NCBI GenBank assembly: GCA_019217005.1
Contig: JAHBNG010000048.1
Coordinates: 31,220-95,219 of the forward strand
DNA: 64,000 bases
Reading direction: 5' to 3'
Origin: Chloroflexi bacterium TSY
GTDB taxonomy: Bacteria; Chloroflexota; Anaerolineae; Caldilineales; Caldilineaceae
A program made the position numbers and the translations under genes. Every line of letters begins with the position of its first letter. Position 1 is the first letter of the stretch. Below, piece after piece: positions 19,445-27,091 of the stretch. The notes beneath the pieces are model-generated. The model searched no databases, had not been told where the DNA came from, and saw only the letters and a program-made list of their open reading frames with translations.

Positions 19445-19757
19445 AATAAAAAAACCTAGCGTGGTTTGGGGCTGCTGGCAGGGTGCCAGTAGTGACCCTG
19501 CCAGTGGGCATCTAAGTGAGCAGCAATGTAGTTAAGCTTCCGCTAAGAGAGCAAATCTACGATGTTTTTTGTAATTAGCTCCTTAATAACCCTATTTCAT
19601 GAATGGAGGTGATGCCTATGTCTCCCTAAAATAGAGTAAATACAGCTTTGGTCGAGCTATTTTTACTCGGATAAGTTCACCGCTTAAATAGGGAGTCGGG
19701 GTGCCCCGGCTCCCCACAAAAAAGAGGTGCGTCCAAGAGGGCGTACCTCTTTTTTGT
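19445..19757 (+). ncRNA. Candidate structured RNA in the transposon
   Basis: About 310 nt without a long frame but full of nested complementary segments: a 10-bp stem CTGGCAGGGT/ACCCTGCCAG (19475-19484/19495-19504); CCCTATTT/AAATAGGG (19590-19597/19686-19693) enclosing GGTGA/TCACC (19608-19612/19677-19681) and GAGTAAA/TTTACTC (19634-19640/19662-19668) with AGCT/AGCT inside; then a GC-rich hairpin at 19692-19715. A perfect 9-nt Shine-Dalgarno (GGAGGTGAT, 19605-19613) precedes a mini-frame ATGTCTCCCTAA. A terminator closes the region. Either a leader/attenuator or a transposon ncRNA; function unknown. Confidence 0.45.
19718..19756. terminator. Bidirectional intrinsic terminator
   Basis: AAAAAAGAGGTGCG pairs with CGTACCTCTTTTTT around a ~10-nt loop. 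The A-run and T-run make it usable for transcripts from both sides: the sigma-like/ncRNA unit on the plus strand and tnpB on the minus strand. Confidence 0.85.
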
Positions 19758-19763
19758 TACTCT

Positions 19764-20031
19764 TTAAGCAGTTGCGGCAAGCTCTACATCACTTGTTTGC
19801 GATTGAATCCGTTCGATTTGAGCGGCGACCACATTGGCCTTCATTTCTAGTTCCAAGCTCACAAAACGTTCATGCATCTCTTCAAGTCGCGGCAGATCCG
19901 CTGCGGAAGCGCAATAGCGGTCGCAAAGTAGACACTTGACATCGCTTTCACAATGAAGTTTGGGGTTACGACGACAATATCCGTGAGGTAGCCGAATCCA
20001 GCTGATGGCATCGCCTTCGACAAAAAGTGGG
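19764..20031 (-). pseudogene. tnpB-like 3' fragment cut off by a MITE
   Basis: Last ~88 codons of the second tyrosine recombinase. The tail is Cys-rich (CESDVKCLLCDRYC) followed by a probable coiled segment LEEMHERFVSLELEMKANVV. Removing the MITE and one copy of its 8-bp duplication restores the frame QVED|YPLFVEGD exactly, giving a full protein of about 617 aa, close to the 630 aa of Tn554 TnpB. A frame starting inside the MITE (20120) also reads into it but is accidental. Confidence 0.9.
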
Positions 20032-20039
20032 TAATCTTC

Positions 20040-20194
20040 GGGGTGGTTCATTTTAGGCGGACAATTAGGTTTACATTTTTGCAAAGAGAAAAGATGTTTA
20101 TATTTTCTAATTTGAGCCATGCTCAGGCAGAAAATGACCTCATATAGATTTTTGTCTATGTATCAAAAGTGTAAACCTAATTCTGAACCACCCC
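20040..20194. mobile_element. 155-bp MITE inserted in tnpB
   Basis: Starts GGGGTGGTTC and ends GAACCACCCC, flanked by TAATCTTC at 20032-20039 and 20195-20202 (8-bp target duplication). Nearly identical to the copy at 56887-57041. Supplies an in-frame stop to the recombinase gene. Confidence 0.97.
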
Positions 20195-21783
20195 TAATCT
20201 TCAACCTGGAAGAAGTCCGGTACCCAACTGCGAGGACCGATCTTCATCTGCTCTACAGCCGTATTAAATGCTTGCTCGACTGTATCATCGAGAATTCGAG
20301 CATATTCTAATGTCATATCTAACGTTGAATGGCCCATTAGCTTTTGGAGAGCTGACTCTCGCATCCCGTAATTGAGAAGAGCCACAGCAAAGGTATGCCG
20401 AAACCGATGCGGCGTGACACCTTTTAGTCCTAACTTACAACTCATCTCGCGGATAATCTTACAGACATTTGACCCCCCGCGCCATGGTCTTCCATGATGA
20501 GTAAACAGAAAATCGTTAACTTTCTCCCAACCATCTCTTTGCCACGCTTGTAGCACCTCTAAACACTGAAGGGTGAGTGGAACAACACGGTCTTTCAATC
20601 CTTTCCCCTCATGAATATGCAACTTCCACTTCCCTTGAACCTGAACGATATCAGTCGCCTTTAGCGCCGCTAATTCAGCCGCTCGGATTCCTGTATGCAG
20701 CAGCGTAATGACAAGCGTCCGCTCCTTTAAGGAACTATTGTTGTTGCAATACTCCAGAATTGTGCGCACTTCATGATCTGACAGGTAGCGCGGAACCGGA
20801 GCAGGTTCTTGACCGAAGTCTTTACGTGCAAACGGGTTGCGGTCTGGTGAGGTCGCCAATCGTTCGTCGATCACGAAATCATAGAATAGGCGCAGGCTAC
20901 GATATGTGTCAATGGCATACTTCTGAGAATAGGTTTGTTCGTCTACCAAGCTCTTCAGATACCGAGCATAGTCGATAGCAATCAATCGAGTCACATCGTC
21001 AAGGCATCCATTGTCGGGGTGACTTGCCTGCAACCAGAGAAAAAAGTTGAGCAGAGCCGCCCGACGACTATGGATGGTCGATGGTTTGTACTTGGCATCA
21101 CACCATTGCATATAGATCACAATTGCTTGTCGAATGAACGGATGACGTAATTGTGCAAAATGTTCTTGATGTCGGAAGACAACTTTGACAGGTGGAATGA
21201 TTTTCCAATGGATGAGGTAATATTCAAGTCGTGTTAAGCGAGCATCAGGACGACCATTTGCCCGACGTTGAGTCGCTCTATACCAGCCTTGATATTCGTC
21301 CCGAAACGTTTCAAAGTCTGCCCGTGTGATGTCCTCCAACGGTTTGGCGATTACGGCCAAGAGAGAAATGAGCAGCCGTAACTCTGTCCCTACATTCCCG
21401 TCAGGATAATGCAACTCATCCCGGGTTTGCTCAAGACGGCGACGATGTGGTGCCAATGCTTCTTGGTGAAGGCGTGTCAAATGAAATGGGAGCTGAGATA
21501 ACAATGACACCGTTGCTCTCCGGTACCCTCGAAAGAGTAGAAACGCCCAAAAAGCACTATAGCCATATCTGGTTGTTTTTCTTCGATCTGGATAAAGTCC
21601 CAACAATTCTTCATCTGTCCAGTCCGTGACGGGTTTACCAATTCTATGTGCCATGACTTCGGGTGCCTCTTGCAAGCGGCACAAAATAACGGGCGTCATC
21701 TCCTTATTATTCGTCTGCAAAAATTGCCGATATTCTGCGATGATGGCGTCAGAGGTCTGTGCTGTTCCTCTTCCCAGTATCAT
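20194..21783 (-). pseudogene. TnpB-like tyrosine recombinase, truncated by MITE
   Basis: Site-specific recombinase (529 aa as it stands) of the Tn554 TnpB type. Catalytic residues are present: Arg in HTGIRAAELAALK, HxxR in HRFRHTFAVALLNYG, the second His in GHSTLDMT and Tyr in LEYARIL. The core is complete; only the Cys-rich C-terminal extension is lost to the MITE, so some activity might remain. It overlaps the tnpA-like gene by 4 nt (ATGA), showing translational coupling, and together they would excise and insert the element at radC. Confidence 0.9.
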
Positions 21784-22817
21784 GCGGTACCTCCCGTCTC
21801 AAACCAGCTAGCCAAATCCAACCCAGACTGCGCATTTTCAAACTCGCTCTCCACAAAGTCATCTGTCAGATGCAGATAGGGCAAGAGTGAATCTGGGCTT
21901 CGGTGACCTACAAACTGACGAATTGCAGGTTCTGGCATCCCTTGCTGGACTAACTGAGTAATCCCTGTATGGCGGAAAAGATGGGCATGAATGTGGGGGA
22001 GCCGGCAACGGTCTGCATAGTATTTCAACATCTTCTGCACTGCATTCACCATTAGCGGACGACCACGAGCTTTGCCTTTGAATGCCACAAAGATCTGAGC
22101 TACGTCAGGAAACAACTCTTGGCGTTCTTCGTCCAAATAACGATTTAACGCAGAGAACGTCACTTCATCCATGAAGACCGTCCGCACATTCCCCCACTTC
22201 GCCACCGGGATGTGGATGCTTCGTCGACTACATTCGATATCCTCAAAGCGTACCGCTACTGCTTCACTCACACGCAGACAACTTACCCACATCAGAAGCA
22301 CGAGGGTGCGGTCACGCCAACTTGGCAGCGACTCAATGAATGTTTGCAATTCCTTGTCTTCTAGGATATCAGGGATCCTCTTAGCTTGACGGCGATATAA
22401 ACTCTGCTTCGCTGGTTGTCGTTCCCGGCTGAATGGTCGGGGGTATATCGGATTGGTCGGAAACCGAGCAAAATCCAGAAGAGCCAGTTCATTGAAGAGC
22501 GATGAGACTGCCGCCAAACGCCGATTGATGGTTGCATCCGCATAGTCTGACTCATCTTGGTTCTTTATAAATGCCAGACAATCCGACCGCGTTATCTCTT
22601 CTGGCAATCTGGGTATCACCTCGAAGAAGCATTTCAAATCATATACATAGTTCACCCACGTATTGTACGACCTAGTCATTTTTACTAGGTCAAGAAAGTG
22701 ATTGACTTCCTTTGACGTAGTTGAAACGCTGCTTACTTTTCCTTGCTTCCAAACAACCACAAACTGAACAGCCGACCCAACTGAACCGTTGTCGCTCATC
22801 TGACGCCTCCTCATCAC
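21780..22817 (-). CDS. TnpA-like tyrosine recombinase
   Basis: First recombinase of the Tn554-like element (345 aa). N-terminal SAM-like core-binding domain, then the catalytic domain with Arg in SCLRVSEAVAVRFEDIE, HLFRHTGITQLV, GHRSPDSLLPYLHL carrying the nucleophilic Tyr. Usual TnpA length is about 360 aa. The frame may really start at MSDNG (22799). It reads inward from the right end, about 75 bp from the radC junction, as tnpA does in Tn554. Confidence 0.92.
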   Translation of the reverse strand: MMRRRQMSDNGSVGSAVQFVVVWKQGKVSSVSTTSKEVNHFLDLVKMTRSYNTWVNYVYDLKCFFEVIPRLPEEITRSDCLAFIKNQDESDYADATINRRLAAVSSLFNELALLDFARFPTNPIYPRPFSRERQPAKQSLYRRQAKRIPDILEDKELQTFIESLPSWRDRTLVLLMWVSCLRVSEAVAVRFEDIECSRRSIHIPVAKWGNVRTVFMDEVTFSALNRYLDEERQELFPDVAQIFVAFKGKARGRPLMVNAVQKMLKYYADRCRLPHIHAHLFRHTGITQLVQQGMPEPAIRQFVGHRSPDSLLPYLHLTDDFVESEFENAQSGLDLASWFETGGTA

Positions 22818-22890
22818 ATATATGCAAAATCGAAGTACGTTTACGCTCCGTTAGTTTAGTTGGAGCGGTCCGATTCTCTATATAAATACT

Positions 22891-23019
22891 GAGGATGTCA
22901 ACGTCACAGAACTGATTATTGAGGCAGGACAGATACTTGATGTAGATGTCCTTGACCATCTGATCATTGGACGTAACCGTTTCGTGAGCCTGAAAGAGCG
23001 AGGATTAGCGTTTACATGA
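22891..23019 (+). pseudogene. radC: radC 3' part
   Basis: Reads [14 protein letters not shown]...[19 protein letters not shown] and stop TGA (23017-23019), the C-terminal ~42 residues of RadC including the DH of the JAMM motif. It has no start codon of its own and continues codon-for-codon from the 5' part ending at 15994. Confidence 0.95.
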
Positions 23020-23030
23020 GAGATATCCAT

Positions 23031-24284
23031 AGGGCAATCGCGTACCTTAAAAAAATAAGCCAGAAAGGACTGTCAAGAGATAGTGGTGGTCCCAGCCAGC
23101 GGTAAGGCGCTTGTTTTTGATGCCAACGTTGAGAGAAGTCTCCTTCTTGAGCAGATTGAGAGCAATATGACGAAGGGCAGCGAAATTCTGAGCTGAGTGG
23201 CCTTTGCGCAAACGGGATTCATCCTCTCGGAAGGCAATATCGAGGGTCCAGTGTAGGCGATTTTCGACATGCCAATGAGTGCGAGAGGCATTGAGTAAAG
23301 AGCGAGCATCGGACTCGGAACTCGAGAGGTAATAGCGCCTGTCGGGATTGTCTTTTTTGCTGAGAATCACCACAAATCAAGGTGCGTTGGGCTTGAACCA
23401 TCATGACGGTAGAGAGTTCAGGCCATTGCTCAGAATTGCGCAGATTCTGGATGATGTCGGGGGCAGAAATGGTCCAGGCTTCTCTCGGGTTTCAAGCCGA
23501 CCGTGTCCCTTATCGGTCGTTTTGGCATAATCGTGGTCAAAGGCAGTAAAGTCACTTTCCTCGAGATCCTCAAAGAGCAAGGCGACATCTGCATGTAAGT
23601 TTCCTTGATTGCCCTTGAGAGAGAGGAGATAATCAGCCTCATTGTCAATGATGAGCTGTGCAATTTCAGTCTGAGCACCCATAGCATCGATGGTCACGAG
23701 TGCCCCTTTGATCTCCAACAAGCGCAGTAACTCTGGAATAGCTGTGATTTCATTCGACTTTTCATCCACTTTCCACTGACCAAGGACTACTTTGTTCAGA
23801 GAAGCCCAAGCACTCACCATGTATATGGCTCCTTTGCCCACTATTTTATCATGGGAACGTCTCAACTGCTTGCCGTCTATTGCCACCACTTCTCCATTCG
23901 TCACCTGGCAGACTGCGCTCATCCATTTGCTGAAACATTCGGCAAAGACCTCTCCATCTAGCAATCCAAATACGCGCCAGAATGTATCGTGCGATGGGAT
24001 TCCATTTGGCAACTCCAGTATGCTTTCTAGCCACTCCTTTTTGGCTTTGCCGAATTTTTCGACCCCTTCCCAATCGTCTGCTCCGCATATGACTGCACAG
24101 ATTGCTATCACGATTATATCGATTAGATTGTGGCGTCGATTTATCGGGCTTCTTGGCTCTTCTATGCTTCCAAAGTGCTTTTCTATGCTTGCTATTTCGG
24201 GCTTTTCCATTTTGGTTTCTCCTTTTTGGGTTCCAAAATAGATTATCCCTTCTTTTCTTTCTTGTACAAGTACGCGATTGCCCT
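23031..24284. mobile_element. ISAs1-family IS just behind radC
   Basis: 1254 bp with perfect 15-bp terminal repeats AGGGCAATCGCGTAC and its complement. AGAGATATCCAT occurs directly outside both ends (23019-23030 and 24285-24296), a 10-12 bp duplication. The left copy begins with the last base of the radC stop codon. Confidence 0.92.
23047..24210 (-). pseudogene. ISAs1-family transposase, frameshifted
   Basis: Two frames, 24210-23401 and 23373-23047, form one ISAs1/H-repeat type DDE transposase (about 375 aa). The N-terminal part has the DDE_Tnp_1-associated domain (IVIAICAVICGADDWEGVEKFG), EVVAIDGKQLRRS with the first Asp, LVTIDAMGAQTEIAQ with the second; the C-terminal part has HWHVENRLHWTLDIAFREDE with the Glu. 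The break near 23380-23400 separates the Asp pair from the Glu, so the copy is inactive as written. Confidence 0.88.
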
Positions 24285-24304
24285 AGAGATATCCATAAAA
24301 TCTC

Positions 24305-24333
24305 TTGACTTTCAACTGCTTGTTCGGTACAAT
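24305..24333 (+). promoter_or_regulatory. Sigma-70-type promoter upstream of tRNA-Arg
   Basis: TTGACT at 24305-24310 and TACAAT at 24328-24333 are separated by exactly 17 bp. The tRNA starts about 180 bp downstream with nothing recognised between. Confidence 0.6.
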
Positions 24334-24513
24334 GCCGTGTAGGGTGATCCCAAAATGATAATCCACAGATGGACAGGATTGACTAGATTCCGCTTTTCCC
24401 ATGTTCTATATCTGTGAATAGTTACAAAATTGGATCGGCTTTTAGTATGGCTCGTCTACCTTCAGCATGCCGTATAGGAGATGAGCGGTGAGTACATTAA
24501 TAAACTTTCATGA

Positions 24514-25070
24514 GCCCCCTTAGCTCAGTGGAATAGAGCAACGGACTTCAAATAGGAGCCTTTGTAGAGAAACAGGAATCTACAAAGTGGAGGATGCTAT
24601 ATCGGTGAAACCTTTAATCTGGCAATGCCGAGGAAACCTATGATCATTGCAACCAAAGAGATGATCTAGGTATATTGAAGGCTCAAGCAACGTTACAGTA
24701 CGACCATGGTGCGTAGCAGTTTTGGTCTAAATTTTGGCCAATATACGTAGTAAATCTCGGTGTAAATGGCACACAGTTATTTTGCACATCTCCCCCGAGA
24801 GGTGGCAACCATTGACACCATAAGTATTTGCGCCAAACTGTAGTAGTGTGTTTGAGGGTAGATATGTCTAAGAATAAACAGAAGTCAGGAATTCACTTTG
24901 CTTCTGATTATCGTAGGGTTCCGTAGAGGCCATACGCATCCCGCCTGAGATGGCGAAGATATGGTCCGGACCACAAACAGGATGGATGAACGATTGATCT
25001 TCCTGGCAACGAAAGTTGTAGTGGTGTGCTAATCCGTAGGTCGTTGGTTCGAATCCAACAGGGGGTGCCA
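24514..25070 (+). tRNA. tRNA-Arg(UCU) interrupted by a group I intron
   Basis: Exons 24514-24548 and 25029-25070. Joined, they give a normal 77-nt tRNA with encoded CCA: acceptor GCCCCCT/AGGGGGT, D arm TAGCTCAGTGGAATAGAGC, anticodon arm ACGGA-CTTCTAA-TCCGT with anticodon TCT (Arg), T arm GTTGGTTCGAATCCAAC. The intron splits the anticodon after the first base, as in known bacterial tRNA-Arg group I introns. A terminator lies just downstream. Confidence 0.93.
24549..25028 (+). ncRNA. Group I intron (480 nt), no endonuclease
   Basis: Self-splicing intron. P1 forms between exon CUU plus intron C and GGAG in the intron (CUUC/GGAG, extended by GG/CC with a bulged A), placing the required U-G pair exactly at the 5' splice site after 24548. 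P7 is visible as GACCAT (24702-24707) with ATGGTC (24961-24966) in the typical GAAGATATGGTCC context. The intron ends in G at 25028. No homing endonuclease frame. Confidence 0.88.
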
Positions 25071-25077
25071 TAAGAAG

Positions 25078-25112
25078 AGGTCGTGGATCAATGTCAAACC
25101 ACGACCTTTTTG
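25078..25112 (+). terminator. Intrinsic terminator after tRNA-Arg
   Basis: AGGTCGTGG pairs with CCACGACCT (9 bp, 12-nt loop) and is followed by TTTT. Confidence 0.9.
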
Positions 25113-25212
25113 ATATCTATACTGCGGTTGTGATGAAAACTACGGATAGTGACATTTGTCACCCTGTTATAGACTAAAGAGAGTACTGAACCAGTCTAAA
25201 AGGAGATGACAA

Positions 25213-26011
25213 GTGATAAAAAACGGACAAGAGCAAAGGGCAGCCGCGAAAACAAGACGAGCGCAATTGCTCTATACACTGCAAAGCGAATTTGACCTAG
25301 CACCACGGGTTGCCCAAGCAGTCCTGGAAGAGGCGGAAGAGTGCTTAAGCAGTGAGCCCAAACAAGAAGCCGGGAAACGGCAAGTGTTGTTGGCCAGCCG
25401 AGAAGCGTCTCATGGTCAAAGTTTGAGCGAAACAGCGACGAAACAAATCAGTTGGACGCTGGATGCAGGAGAAAGCGATACGGAAATCCTACTAAGCCAG
25501 GGTCTACGGCGAGTGCGAATCCAAAGGCTATTGGATGAAGCCGTGGCACAAGGAGGGTTAGCGACTCAAGAAGACCTGGCCCAAGCGCTGGAAGTAAGCG
25601 TACGCACAATCAAGCGAGACTGTGAAGCCCTTCAAGCGGCTGGAGTTTGGCTTCCTCTGCGAGGAAATGTCTTAAGCATCGGTCGTGGTCAAACCCACAA
25701 GGGCCAGATCGTTAGCCGTTGGCTTCGGGGGTGAGACCTATGACCAACTGGTGCGCTCGACGCATCATAATGTAAAAAGTATCAGGCGGTATGTTCAAAC
25801 CTTTGTTCGCATCGTTGCCCTTGAGCGAGAGGGTCTGAGTCAAACCCAGATCGCCCATCTTACCCAGTCTGGTCTGCCTCTCGTCCAGGAATATTTAACC
25901 ATTTATCATGAGTGTGATGACCTAGTCTGCCAAGAACGCTTAGATGAACAACTTGAGCGTCTTCAGGGCGTTGCTGCTAGAGAAACAACCCAAAAAAAGA
26001 GGCCGATATGA
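25213..26011 (+). pseudogene. HTH protein of the DUF1670 cassette, one frameshift
   Basis: First cassette gene, GTG start with AAGGAGATGA just upstream. Residues 1-173 read in the first frame with a DeoR-like HTH (LATQEDLAQALEVSVRTIKR); near 25725 the frame shifts by one and continues to 26011 (QLVRSTHHNVKSIRRYVQTF and a following HTH-like LSQTQIAHLTQSGLPLVQEY). The C-terminal module is clearly related to the C-terminus of the second cassette protein (shared THKxQI and SIxxYxxxFxR-type pattern). About 265 aa if restored. It overlaps the next gene by ATGA. No recombinase or nuclease motif was recognised. Confidence 0.7.
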
Positions 26012-26806
26012 CTCGAAATCCTTACGTCGGTACCCAAAAAACGCACCTTTCAAGCTGCCTTTATCCATGAGATGGAGACCAACTATGGCTTTCTCAAATC
26101 TCGTCGGATGCTCAACCTACTTGCTCAAGATATCCAACAGCTAGTCAATGAGTTCTACCCAGTTCAAGAACACTTGCGTCCTGGCTGGATTCTTTTCACA
26201 GGCACCAAGGCGGATAATCACAAAGCTCGACCTGGCCAACAAGCCTGTGAATTTACTTCCGTTACCATTCCCTGGCCTCTTCTAACCCCAGAGGATTTTG
26301 ACTGGATGACTACTCAGCCCGACACCAAAGAGAAACGACGCCAGCTACTCATTCAACGCACCGTCCGTTTGATTGAGCATGGTCAGCAACATCCTCAGGG
26401 GCCTGTGCTCTTGACTCTTGCCGATCTCGCTTCTTTACTTGGTATGACTCCGGCTTCCGTCTCCAACTTACTCAAAGAGGCACGACAGAAGACTGGCAAA
26501 TCTCTGCCTACTAAAGGCTATTTTTTTGACCAAGGCATGAGACCTACCCATAAAGCACAAATCATTGCTCTCTATGAACAAGGTCTTGATGAGGTCGAGA
26601 TTGCTCGCATTTCTAGCCATGCTCAAAGTAGCGTTGGACACTATTTACGCGATTATGAGCGCGTCAAAGAGCTCATCAAATCCAACATTACCATTGACCG
26701 CATTCCTCGGCTTCTTGATATGCAACCCTCCGTTGTTCATGCTTATGTCGAGTTATTGCGCCACTATCGACCTGCTTTATTTGATTCTTCCACTTTGGAC
26801 GATTGA
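26008..26806 (+). pseudogene. DUF1670 protein, frameshift at an A6 run
   Basis: Second cassette gene. ATG 26008 overlaps the first gene's stop (ATGA). Reading starts MTRNPYVGTQK, then must move to the frame used from 26072 on (FIHEMETNYGFLKSRRML); the switch lies at the run CAAAAAACG near 26030. The body matches the DUF1670 family: HLRPGWILFTGTKA, PQGPVLLTLADLASLLGMTP (HTH), YFFDQGMRPTHKAQIIALYE and a last HTH-like repeat. About 265 aa. Either a mutation or a slippage site. Function of DUF1670 is unknown to me; here it is tied to a mobile cassette. Confidence 0.75.
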
Positions 26807-26856
26807 TTACTGTGACAAATGTCACTATTACTGTTTTCATACAGAGCAAAGTATAG

Positions 26857-27091
26857 TGTTATGATAGCAATATCATATAGCATCTAACAAACAATATTTC
26901 TGACCGAAATCAAGTCTGTTCATCTATCAAAGATTTTTGGCTCAACCGGATCTCAGGGGGTAGACCCGCTTTGGTTTCGATACAGCTCTGCCACTCAACC
27001 GGCGCTAGCCATTTTCGAGTTTGCCAACCCCTTGGATTCCTGAAGAGCCAAATTTTTTGACAAAATAATCGTTCTACATGGGAGAAGATTG
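26857..27091. repeat. Intergenic region with a CGCTTTGGTTTCGATAC-type repeat
   Basis: Positions about 26950-27010 (GGTAGACCCGCTTTGGTTTC then CACTCAACCGGC) match the core of the large palindrome at 60486-60646 and partly 29370-29410. Nothing else recognised. Confidence 0.6.

Larger units (their letters stand above)
15995..22890. mobile_element. Tn554-like transposon inserted in radC
   Basis: About 6.9 kb lying exactly between the two in-frame halves of radC. Near the right end two overlapping tyrosine recombinase genes read inward (tnpA-like then tnpB-like), the layout of Tn554, whose attachment site is in radC. Short inverted repeats are visible just inside the ends: TTATATGGAGAA at 15996-16007 and TTCTCTATATAA at 22874-22885 (11 of 12 bases). 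No clear target duplication, as known for Tn554. Cargo seen: a small hydrophobic ORF, a degenerate IS, an HTH protein, a sigma-like protein and a structured non-coding region. A tnpC gene was not found, and tnpB is broken by a MITE, so the element is probably immobile. Confidence 0.92.
25117..26856. mobile_element. DUF1670 two-gene cassette with transposon-like ends
   Basis: 1740 bp running from CTATACTGCGG to AAAGTATAG. The first 24 bases match the end of the short element at 31347-31433 (23 of 24), and the last 23-24 bases match the other end of the short elements at 31347-31433 and 50337-50422, while the interiors are unrelated. Inside both ends lies a second inverted repeat, ATAGTGACATTTGTCAC, at 25146-25162 and complementary at 26812-26828. 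Two coupled genes fill the interior. No direct repeat was seen at the borders. Interpreted as the autonomous member of a transposon family whose MITEs are the short copies. Confidence 0.7.

Noticed and set aside
24541..24551. tRNA-Sec with anticodon UCA
   Set aside because: The apparent UCA exists only in unspliced RNA; the spliced tRNA has normal 7-bp acceptor and UCU anticodon.
24868..25071. 67-codon minus-strand frame starting MAPPVGFEPTTYGL
   Set aside because: It is the well-known false translation of the complement of a tRNA 3' half; the region is tRNA-Arg exon 2 and intron.
25117..26856. DUF1670 genes inserted into an existing 87-bp MITE
   Set aside because: After the 24-bp ends the inner sequences of cassette and MITEs do not match; an insertion would have left the MITE centre on both sides.
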